Source of the DNA: RDXT01 sp033765305
Lineage (GTDB): Bacteria; Bacteroidota; Bacteroidia; J057
Assembly: GCA_033765305.1 (NCBI GenBank)
Contig: JANRID010000075.1
Span: 1 to 24,764 of the forward strand
DNA: 24,764 nt
Reading direction: 5' to 3'
Part shown: in pieces, positions 1 through 6,126 of the stretch
Numbering within the stretch: position 1 is the stretch's first letter
Layout: each line of letters opens with the position of its first letter
Translations under genes and position numbers: made by a program
Notes under the pieces: model-generated
The model's input: the letters and a program-made list of their open reading frames with translations, nothing else
Database searches by the model: none
Told to the model about the DNA's origin: nothing

Positions 1-1
1 C

Positions 2-202
2 CGACCGGAGTACTCCGGAACCGGAGCCTTCTCCCTCGAAGTCTTCGACCGCTGGGGAAGGCCCCTCTTCAGCGCCGATGACCCCATCGGCGGATGGGAC
101 GGCTTCACCCCGGAAGGAAACCCCGCCGAGGCCGGCGTCTATTTCTACGCCCTCTCCGTCGCAGGACAGGCCTACAGAGGGCAGGTCACCCTCGTGCGGT
201 AA
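2..202 (+). CDS. C-terminal end of a T9SS type B (gliding-motility-type C-terminal domain) secreted protein, partial
   Basis: Only the last 66 residues and the TAA stop are in the window; the start lies to the left. The visible tail reads as a CHU_C-type (gliding motility-associated) C-terminal domain: a LEVFDRWGRPLF strand, then GGWDGF, then an AGVYFYAL strand and a short final RGQVTLVR strand. In Bacteroidota this domain is a type B signal for export through the type IX secretion system and attachment at the cell surface. The passenger is not visible, so its function cannot be stated. It is followed within 25 bases by a rho-independent terminator, so it ends its own transcription unit. Family identification is confident; anything about the upstream domain would be guesswork. 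Confidence 0.85.
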   Translation, partial: RPEYSGTGAFSLEVFDRWGRPLFSADDPIGGWDGFTPEGNPAEAGVYFYALSVAGQAYRGQVTLVR

Positions 203-222
203 GGATCCAGATGGTACATGCA

Positions 223-252
223 GCCCGTCCGGAAGATCCGGGCGGGCTTTTT
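223..252 (+). terminator. Rho-independent terminator after the type B secreted protein gene
   Basis: A 10-bp stem (GCCCGTCCGG paired with CCGGGCGGGC, one G-U pair) with a five-base loop is followed immediately by TTTTT. It begins 20 bases after the stop codon. Confidence 0.85.
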
Positions 253-255
253 CCT

Positions 256-263
256 GAACTTTG
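256..263 (+). promoter_or_regulatory. Possible Bacteroidota -7 box for the hydrolase-dikinase pair
   Basis: GAACTTTG matches the TAnnTTTG -7 consensus at five of six fixed positions. It sits directly after the terminator and about 27 bases before the ATG at 290. No TTG is present at the usual -33 distance. The same ten bases, GAACTTTGTG, recur at 10561 in the leader of the sugar dehydrogenase gene. Weak evidence. Confidence 0.3.
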
Positions 264-289
264 TGCCTGTATTTGCGGTTGATACGCCC

Positions 290-1084
290 ATGAACCCGCA
301 TCCTGCCTCCGAAGACCCGCGTGCGGTGCTGATCCTGCACGGCAATGGCGGCTCCCGCACCCGCTTCCGCCTGCTGCTGGAACGGCTGCCGGCGCTGGCA
401 CCCGGCTTGCTGCCGGTCATTCCCGAGCTGAGCGGGTTCGACGGGCGTCCGCTGCCTGCTGTGCCGAATTTGTGGGACGTATTTCTGCATGAAATCGCAG
501 GCGCAGCAGATGCGGCAGGCGCCGCACAGCGCTGGACCTGGTACGGGCACGGTATCGGCGGATCGGTGCTGATGGAGCTGGCGGCGCGGGACTTTGTGTT
601 TCCGGATGGAATCCAGCGGAGGCCGGACCGCATCATCCTGCATGGCGCGATTGGTGCGGGCATGGAGCGGCGCTGGTTTCCGGGGCTGATGCGGCCCCGT
701 GCAGTGCGGAGCATCATCCAGCAGCTGGTGGCATCGCCGCTGCTGCGTCCGCTCTGGGTCCGGCGCCTCTTCCGGCATCCGGAACGCATTCCGGCGCAGG
801 TGCTGAATCAGTTTTTCGAGGATTACGGGCAGTGCGCCTCCTTTTCCGCCTGGTTCGACCTGATCACCCCGGCGTGGTACCGGCGGGTGCAGGCAGCGGC
901 CCGCGAGGTGCCGTTTCATCTGCTGTGGGGTGCGCAGGAGCGGGTGGTGACAGCGCAGCACCTTCCGCTCTGGCAGGCCGATTTTCCCCGTGCTTCGATC
1001 GAGGTGGTTCCTGGCTGGGATCACTTTCCCATGCTGGACGAAGCGGACGTATTTGCGGCGAAATTCGTATCATTGATGCGATGA
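290..1084 (+). CDS. Alpha/beta-hydrolase-fold protein with the nucleophile serine replaced by glycine
   Basis: A 264-residue alpha/beta-hydrolase-fold protein with no signal peptide, probably cytosolic. The oxyanion-loop strand is ILHGNGGS (residues 15-22). The nucleophile elbow, normally G-H-S-x-G-G, reads G-H-G-I-G-G (86-91), so the catalytic serine is Gly88. The acid position looks like Glu217 in WGAQERVV, and the histidine is kept as His245 in GWDHFP. A usual esterase or lipase mechanism is therefore unlikely, and the protein may bind a ligand or act as a partner protein. I chose the ATG at 290 because the hydrolase fold begins soon after it; an in-frame ATG at 218 lies inside the upstream terminator stem. 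Its TGA overlaps the ATG of the next gene, so the two are probably translationally coupled. Confidence 0.85.
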   Translation: MNPHPASEDPRAVLILHGNGGSRTRFRLLLERLPALAPGLLPVIPELSGFDGRPLPAVPNLWDVFLHEIAGAADAAGAAQRWTWYGHGIGGSVLMELAARDFVFPDGIQRRPDRIILHGAIGAGMERRWFPGLMRPRAVRSIIQQLVASPLLRPLWVRRLFRHPERIPAQVLNQFFEDYGQCASFSAWFDLITPAWYRRVQAAAREVPFHLLWGAQERVVTAQHLPLWQADFPRASIEVVPGWDHFPMLDEADVFAAKFVSLMR

Positions 1085-3189
1085 GCAAACTATCCCAACT
1101 GGCCCTCATCCGCCGCCTCGGATTGCCCACCCCCCGCTTTACGGGCCTGAGCCGGGAACAGAGCCAGCGCAGCGGCTGGGAGCGGAAACTGTCCCGGATG
1201 CGGTTTCCGGTGGCGGTCCGTTCCTCCTTCCATGCCGAAGATCAGGCAGACCAGGCGATGGCGGGCAAATTCCGCACGGAGCTGCGGGTGCCGCGCCAGC
1301 GGCTTCCGGATGCGGTCGAGTCGGTATTCGGCTCGTATCCGGATCCGGCGGGGCAGGAGGTAATCATTCAGGAGATGATCGAGCCGGACTATGCCGGCGT
1401 TGTATTTGCGTTCCGGGCGGCTGTCTGGAAAGTGGAGCTGACGGAAGGCGGGGGCGAGCGGCTGATGGGCGGACAGGTGACGCCTTATACCTTGCTGCTG
1501 CCCAAATTCGGGAAGCTGGATCTGGAGCTGACGCCGCTGCTGCGGCGCTGGCGTCCATTTGGCCGCCGGCATCCGCTCAACGGCCTCATCCGTCCGCTGG
1601 TGCGGCTCTCGGCAGGCTGCCAGGAACTGCTGACGGCTACCGCAGACACGGCTCCGCTGGGGCTGGACATCGAATTTGCCATCAAAGGCAGGCGGATCTA
1701 CTTTTTGCAGGCCCGGCCGATTACCACCCCTGAAGAGGCGGAGGAAGTCCTCACATCAGCCAACCACAAAGAAATCCTGCCGCCCTACCCCTCGCAGCTG
1801 ATGACGGATGTGATCGCCTCCTGCAGCCGTCATTTATTCGCCTATTACCAGCGGCTGGACCCGTCGCTGGAGCAGCGGTCCTTCATCCAGGTCTCTGCGG
1901 GCATGCCGTGGATCAATCTTTCCGCGCTGCTGGATATGATGACGGCGTGGGGCTTGCCGACCTCGCTGGTGGCGGATACGGTCGGGGCACAGGATCCGTA
2001 CCGGGTCAAGACGCGGCCCTGGCGCTGGATCCGGAAATGGCCGGTGTTTGTGCGGGTGCTCAAGGAGCAGTTTACGGTCGTAGGCCGCACCCGCCGCTGG
2101 GTGCGGCACACCCAGCGCGCGCTGCTGCGGGAGACGGAGTCGCGCCGAAAGCTCTGGTATCAGACGCCGGACATTGCCTTCACCAACTGGTTCACCGACC
2201 TGCAGTTTCTGTACGTGGAGCTGGTCACCCTCATGCAGGCGCTGGTAGGGGCGATGTCGGGCCCGGTCAAGCTGATCTCGAAGCTGGGCATGCTGCCGCA
2301 CATTGCCAGCCAAAGCGAGAGCACGCGCTATCTGGAGGCATTCCGGGATATGCAGGCCGGGCGGATGCCCCGCGAGGTTTTTCTGGAGCGCTACGGGCAC
2401 CGGGGGTTTTACGAATCGGATATTGGGCAGAAGCGGTTTCACGAATTCGGTCCGGGGGAATGGGAGGCGCTGCTGCAACGGGCAAGCCAGCCGGCAGCGG
2501 CGGCGGCGGAGCCGCTCCGGCCCGGGCGGCTGCTGCGTCCGCTGTACCAGCCCTTTTTCCGCATTATGCGCACCCGCGAATGGCTGCGCCATCACGCGAT
2601 GCGGTACTTCGACCTGCTGCGGGCGGAGATCCAGCTGCAGACGCAGAACCGGCTGGGGCCGGCCTTCGACTTTTCGCGCTATCCGGCCGAGGTGCTGAAC
2701 GAAGCCCTGGCTGGCCGGATGTCTGCCGGGACGCTCTCCGCCATGCAGCCTGCCCAGCAGAGCGGCTGGGATTACGACGCGTTTCTGCGCAACGGCGCCG
2801 ACCGGCGCCTGCCGCTGTCGGTGCTTGCCGGCCTGGGCCGGGAAGATGCTGCGCACAAAGGGATCGGGATTTATCCGGGCCGGGTTCAGGGCTATATCTG
2901 GCAGGTGGACCGGGCGGAGCTGGAGAGCCTCCGGCGGCCTGATTTTCCGTCGGTGATTCTGCTGACCGAGTCGCTCGATCCGGGCTGGGCGCCGTATTTC
3001 GTGCAGGTGCAGGGGGTCATCGCCTATGTGGGGGGGCTGCTGTCGCACGCATCCATTGTGCTGCGGGAATCCAGAATTCCTTCCATTACCCAAGCGCCGC
3101 GGGAGCCGGCTCTGCATCACGGCGATCTGGTGGAGCTCGACGGGCGGACCGGCGAAATCTGGCTGCTGCAGGCTGCCGCAGACCGCTGA
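1081..3189 (+). CDS. PEP/pyruvate dikinase-like phosphotransferase without the PEP-binding barrel
   Basis: A 702-residue protein with the ATP-grasp domain of PEP synthase and pyruvate phosphate dikinase at residues 1-215. Visible motifs are K3 followed 11 residues later by GLPTP, FPVAVRSSFHAED (42-54), IIQEMIEPDYAGVVF (95-109) and LDIEFAIKG to LQARPIT (195-215). The middle (about 220-600) is Trp/Arg-rich, probably helical, and not recognised. The C-terminal swivelling phosphohistidine domain has GGLLSHASIV with the expected phosphorylated His656, and the protein stops right after it. True PEP synthases continue into a TIM barrel that binds PEP/pyruvate; that barrel is absent. The order ATP-grasp, substrate domain, His domain is that of rifampin phosphotransferase, which moves phosphate from ATP to a small molecule. 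The substrate here is unknown. It overlaps the hydrolase-fold gene by ATGA. Confidence 0.85.
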   Translation: MSKLSQLALIRRLGLPTPRFTGLSREQSQRSGWERKLSRMRFPVAVRSSFHAEDQADQAMAGKFRTELRVPRQRLPDAVESVFGSYPDPAGQEVIIQEMIEPDYAGVVFAFRAAVWKVELTEGGGERLMGGQVTPYTLLLPKFGKLDLELTPLLRRWRPFGRRHPLNGLIRPLVRLSAGCQELLTATADTAPLGLDIEFAIKGRRIYFLQARPITTPEEAEEVLTSANHKEILPPYPSQLMTDVIASCSRHLFAYYQRLDPSLEQRSFIQVSAGMPWINLSALLDMMTAWGLPTSLVADTVGAQDPYRVKTRPWRWIRKWPVFVRVLKEQFTVVGRTRRWVRHTQRALLRETESRRKLWYQTPDIAFTNWFTDLQFLYVELVTLMQALVGAMSGPVKLISKLGMLPHIASQSESTRYLEAFRDMQAGRMPREVFLERYGHRGFYESDIGQKRFHEFGPGEWEALLQRASQPAAAAAEPLRPGRLLRPLYQPFFRIMRTREWLRHHAMRYFDLLRAEIQLQTQNRLGPAFDFSRYPAEVLNEALAGRMSAGTLSAMQPAQQSGWDYDAFLRNGADRRLPLSVLAGLGREDAAHKGIGIYPGRVQGYIWQVDRAELESLRRPDFPSVILLTESLDPGWAPYFVQVQGVIAYVGGLLSHASIVLRESRIPSITQAPREPALHHGDLVELDGRTGEIWLLQAAADR

Positions 3190-3197
3190 GCGGTACG

Positions 3198-3213
3198 GCC
3201 CGGCACGCCGGGC
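3198..3213 (+). terminator. Short GC hairpin after the dikinase-like gene
   Basis: GCCCGGC and GCCGGGC form a perfect 7-bp stem with a two-base spacer (a tetraloop or larger in practice), starting nine bases after the stop. There is no T-run. A weaker imperfect hairpin (AGAAAAG at 3328 with CTTTTCT at 3350) lies farther down. Either could help end transcription. Confidence 0.35.
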
Positions 3214-3391
3214 AGGGACCGCAGAGACGCTTCGAGGAACCGCCTCTTCCTGGACCATTCCCGTATCCGGCCGGGCAGGCGGGCGTTTGACCATTTCCCT
3301 TCACCGCCGGGAGGCAGCACCTGCGGCAGAAAAGTCAGCGGTTGAGCAGCTTTTCTAACATCTGCATAACGTACCGCCTGCATATTTGGCG

Positions 3392-3399
3392 TATACTTG
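3392..3399 (+). promoter_or_regulatory. Possible -7 box upstream of the Trp-rich secreted protein
   Basis: TATACTTG matches TAnnTTTG at five of six fixed positions, about 68 bases before the ATG at 3468. No TTG is found at -33 spacing. I see no gene in the rest of 3190-3467. Confidence 0.3.
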
Positions 3400-3467
3400 A
3401 ATGCGCTTACAGCAGCCGCCGTTTTTGAAAGCACATGCTCTCCCAACCCGGCGCAGTACGATTGTGT

Positions 3468-3782
3468 ATGAGAATCTTGATTTGCTGTATCACTTTGCTT
3501 CTATCCAGCGTCGCCTTATCTGCCCAGGTCGTCCAGCGGCGGCCTAAGCCTCCTGTTCCCATGGTCAAGCGGGAACCCTGCGACAGCAAGTCTGTCTGGA
3601 TCAACAGTGCGTGGAAGTGGGACAATGGCCGCCAGACCTATATCTGGGAAGAAGGGCACTGCGAGAAGATCCGGCCCGGATATGTGTACCGGCAAGGCTA
3701 CTGGCGCTGGGTCGGCAATGGCTGGATCTGGGAAAGCGGCCACTGGGAACGCCTGAAGGCGGATCCAGCCAGCAACCGCTGA
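3468..3782 (+). CDS. Secreted Trp-rich repeat protein (YxWxxGxW-like)
   Basis: A 104-residue protein with a signal peptide (MRILICCITLLLSSVALSA, predicted cleavage near residue 19-20). The mature part is short, basic and proline-containing, followed by two imperfect aromatic repeats. The first, about 48-72, runs AWKWDNGRQTYIWEEGHCE; the second, about 78-95, runs YWRWVGNGWIWESGHWERL. Nine tryptophans occur in 104 residues. The pattern W-x-W, then Y/W-I-W-E, then x-G-H resembles the short YxWxxGxW repeat proteins found in envelopes of many Gram-negative bacteria, whose function is not established. The ATG at 3468 is chosen over the one at 3435 because it places the signal peptide at the N-terminus. 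Two cysteines (Cys39 and Cys64 in the mature part) could form a disulfide after export. It converges on the small ORF ending at 3810. Confidence 0.75.
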   Translation: MRILICCITLLLSSVALSAQVVQRRPKPPVPMVKREPCDSKSVWINSAWKWDNGRQTYIWEEGHCEKIRPGYVYRQGYWRWVGNGWIWESGHWERLKADPASNR

Positions 3783-3809
3783 TGTCCGATGCGCTCCGGC
3801 GCAGCCGGA

Positions 3810-3962
3810 TCAGTCCTCCGCAATGCGGATGACCCAGTCCGGCTGCCCAGTCCAGCGGAGGCGTTCTTCGCCGGCAGATGCTTTTTGCTGCTGCTGCACC
3901 CGTACGCGGGCCTGCTTGGTCCTGGCGAGCGCGCTGCGGCGGGCAGGGGTGTACTTTTTCAT
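3810..3962 (-). CDS. Small basic 50-residue protein, unrecognised
   Basis: A complete ATG-to-TGA frame of 50 residues that begins MKKYTPARRSALARTKQ, has a QQQQ run at residues 23-26 and ends PDWVIRIAED. The N-terminal half is strongly basic (about nine Lys/Arg in the first 20 residues) and the C-terminus is acidic; there is no signal peptide or membrane segment. Third codon positions are mostly G or C, as in neighbouring genes. Upstream on the same strand is a promoter-like TTG-N20-TAATTTTC, about 35 bases before the ATG. A nucleic-acid- or ribosome-associated role would fit the charge, but I recognise no family. The overlapping plus-strand frame at 3789-4016 is less gene-like. Moderate confidence that it is real. 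Confidence 0.5.
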   Translation of the reverse strand: MKKYTPARRSALARTKQARVRVQQQQKASAGEERLRWTGQPDWVIRIAED

Positions 3963-3996
3963 GATACAGGCTATGAGGTTGTCAATCGGACAGGGG

Positions 3997-4027
3997 GAAA
4001 ATTACAAAAAATTTGATTCCCCCGCAA
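3997..4027 (-). promoter_or_regulatory. Candidate Bacteroidota promoter for the 50-residue ORF
   Basis: On the minus strand a TTG (4027-4025) is followed by 20 bases and then TAATTTTC (4004-3997), five of six matches to TAnnTTTG. The start codon is about 35 bases downstream. Confidence 0.4.
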
Positions 4028-4119
4028 TCCGTTAACACTTTTTCATCCGCCGCCTGCCCGAAGGCCTGAATTTCCGGGACAGGCCAGCATCCGCCCGTGT
4101 ATTATGCATTATCTATAAA

Positions 4120-4152
4120 ACAACAAAACGGTATTTTATCGAACAAAATACC
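4120..4152 (-). terminator. Probable terminator downstream of holA
   Basis: Read on the minus strand, GGTATTTT (4152-4145) pairs perfectly with AAAATACC (4137-4130) across a seven-base loop and is followed by a T-rich GTTTTGTTTT tract. It lies 60 bases past the holA stop. The stem is AT-rich, so it may be weak. Confidence 0.5.
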
Positions 4153-4212
4153 TGATTCCTTCCCATCAGCGCCCCGGCTTCTGCCGCGCATGCCTGCAGC
4201 GGCATGGCGCGC

Positions 4213-5250
4213 TCAGCGGGCGAGCATTTTCCACACCAGGGTCTTCAAAATATGGCGCTCATCCAGATTGGTGGGAATCTGGCCTTTGAGCATCAGATCT
4301 GCCTCGCGGATATAGCCGATGATGCGGCCCAGCGCACCGCCATACTGCTGCACTGCGGAGGCATAGTCCTTGGCCTGGTAGTAGTTGACCTTCAGCCGCT
4401 CCTTGATCGAGTTCACGTCCTTGAGGTTGAGCGCCCGCACCTTGCCTGCCTGATGGAAAAACTGGAACAGGCCGCTGATGAGCAGCACCGGCGGGTTGAT
4501 TTTGGTATTCTGCACCAGGCGGTCCATGATCAGGTGCGAGCGGTATACGTCGCGCTCGGCGAGGGCATGGATCAGTTCGAAGACGTTGAATTCTTTGTCG
4601 ATGTTGATCATCTGAAACACAAACTCCTTGCGGAGCTGGGTCTGGCCCTGGGCGCGCAGGCTGATGAACATTTTTTCGAGCTCGTTTTCGATCAGGCCCA
4701 GATTAGGGCCGAGGTTGGTGACGAGCACTGCCGCGATGCCTGGCTCGGCGCTGAAGCCCTGGGTTTGGATATAGTGATCTGCCCAGCGCTGGATATCGGC
4801 ATCGTAGAGTTTTTTGGCATGGTACTTCACGGCCCGGCTGGCGGCGAGGGCTTCCTCGCCCGCTTTGCTCAGCCCGGCCTTCCGGTCCTTGAACGCAAGG
4901 GCGAGCACGGTGCTGCCGAGGGGCTGCTTCAGGTAGGCGGCCAGCTTGTCGGCCTCGCCTTTCGGCAGGCGGTGCGCCTCGCGCACGAGCACGAGGCGGC
5001 GGGCAGCCATGACCGGAAAACTGCGGCACGCATTGATGATCTGCGCGGCCTGGGTGTCGGGGCCGTAGAACTGTTCGCGGTTGAAATCACGCTCGAACGG
5101 CTGCAGCACGGCACCCTCCGCATCGAGGGCATGCATGATGGCATCGATGAAATAGCCCTCTTCTCCGTGCAGGTAGTACACAGGCGCGAGCTGCTGGTTG
5201 CGGATATCCTCCAGGATGCGGGTGTATTGCAGGCCTTCGAAGCGGTCCAT
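4213..5250 (-). CDS. holA: DNA polymerase III subunit delta
   Basis: A 345-residue protein of normal length for the delta subunit of the clamp loader, which opens the beta sliding clamp during loading onto primed DNA. The N-terminal AAA+-like domain shows the family opening LAPVYYLHGEEGYFIDAIMH (about residues 21-40) and the strand RRLVLVREAHRL (about 84-95). The middle contains LGPNLGLIENELEKM (about 178-192), the usual LxxELEK helix. The C-terminal collar domain includes FNVFELIHALAERD and PPVLLISGLFQFF (about 217-265). It begins four bases after the stop of the upstream hydrolase gene (5255) and is probably cotranscribed with it and perhaps with the two-component genes. A hairpin at 4130-4152 likely ends the unit. 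Confidence 0.95.
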   Translation of the reverse strand: MDRFEGLQYTRILEDIRNQQLAPVYYLHGEEGYFIDAIMHALDAEGAVLQPFERDFNREQFYGPDTQAAQIINACRSFPVMAARRLVLVREAHRLPKGEADKLAAYLKQPLGSTVLALAFKDRKAGLSKAGEEALAASRAVKYHAKKLYDADIQRWADHYIQTQGFSAEPGIAAVLVTNLGPNLGLIENELEKMFISLRAQGQTQLRKEFVFQMINIDKEFNVFELIHALAERDVYRSHLIMDRLVQNTKINPPVLLISGLFQFFHQAGKVRALNLKDVNSIKERLKVNYYQAKDYASAVQQYGGALGRIIGYIREADLMLKGQIPTNLDERHILKTLVWKMLAR

Positions 5251-5254
5251 AGCG

Positions 5255-6091
5255 TCAGCGGAGCAGGTGTTCGGAGAAAAAAGGCAAGGTCAGGCCTATG
5301 GCCTCTTCGAGGGCCGGAGGCGCCCCGGCGAAGGGGTGCTGGGCCCCGAAGGTGTGCGTGCCCCTCGGGATGATCCGCAGGGTGGTCAGCGCGGGATCGG
5401 CAAAGATATTCAATTGTTCCGCTTCAAACACCGGAACGGTTTCATCCTGCTGGCCGTGCACGATGAGCAGGGGCCGCGCCAGCTCGCGGACGGCTTCGAG
5501 GATATGCAGCGACGAGCGTCCGTAGCGCTCGACTTCGTCGAGCAGCTGCGAGCCGACGCGGAGCACCTGGCCGGTGCGGGTGTTGCGCACTTCGAGGTAG
5601 CCGCGCTTGCGCCACGCCTCGCGGTCTTCGCGGGCAAAGCGGTCCACCGTGGAGATTGCGCCCCAGGTGGCTACGGCACGCACCTCGGGATGGCGGCGTG
5701 CGGCCAGCAGGGCTATGCCGCCGCCCCGGCTGTGGCCCATGAGCCCCAGGGGCGGAGGCAGCCCGCGCACGCTGAACTGCTGGCGGCAGAACTGGATCAT
5801 CTCCCGCAGCTCGGACACCTCCAGCGAATAGGTATTCTGCTCGAAGCGGGCCAGCTCGGTCAGCTCGCCCAGGGCCTCGCCGATGCCGTTGTGCGAGAAA
5901 TTGAACGCCACGAATATCATGCCTGCCGCCGCTGCCTGGCCGCCGAGCCAGGGCACAAACCCCCAGTCTTTGAAGGCTTTGAATCCGTGGGCATAGAGGA
6001 TCACAGGGCGGCGCCCGTCGCCTCCGGTGCCGTAGGCGGTCACCTGCAGGCGGTTGCCGGCGTGCGTCCGGTGGGTCAGCTGTGCGGGCAT
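5255..6091 (-). CDS. Alpha/beta hydrolase, intact triad
   Basis: A 278-residue serine hydrolase of the dienelactone hydrolase/BAAT-like alpha/beta group, cytosolic by lack of a signal peptide. The oxyanion region is ILYAHGFKAFKDW (31-43). The nucleophile elbow is GHSRGGG with Ser121, the acid is Asp216 in VHGQQDETVP, and the histidine is His246 in RGTHTFG. Such proteins cleave esters, peptides or C-C bonds, and the substrate cannot be read from sequence. The region FNFSHNGIGEALGELTELARFEQNTYSLEV is typical of a Bacteroidota subgroup whose role is unknown to me. It lies between the hybrid kinase (35-base gap) and holA (4-base gap), all on the minus strand, so it is likely part of one unit. Confidence 0.9.
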   Translation of the reverse strand: MPAQLTHRTHAGNRLQVTAYGTGGDGRRPVILYAHGFKAFKDWGFVPWLGGQAAAAGMIFVAFNFSHNGIGEALGELTELARFEQNTYSLEVSELREMIQFCRQQFSVRGLPPPLGLMGHSRGGGIALLAARRHPEVRAVATWGAISTVDRFAREDREAWRKRGYLEVRNTRTGQVLRVGSQLLDEVERYGRSSLHILEAVRELARPLLIVHGQQDETVPVFEAEQLNIFADPALTTLRIIPRGTHTFGAQHPFAGAPPALEEAIGLTLPFFSEHLLR

Positions 6092-6126
6092 GGCATCAGG
6101 AGGTTGAGGCGCCGGGCGCCGCCGGA

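Noticed and set aside
1834..3294. Minus-strand frame of 486 codons opposite the dikinase-like gene
   Set aside because: Antisense shadow; the plus strand carries conserved ATP-grasp and phosphohistidine motifs.
4204..5373. Long plus-strand frame of 389 codons opposite holA
   Set aside because: It is antisense to a clear holA with all family motifs; the translation is His/Gly/Leu-rich shadow sequence typical of GC-rich antisense frames.
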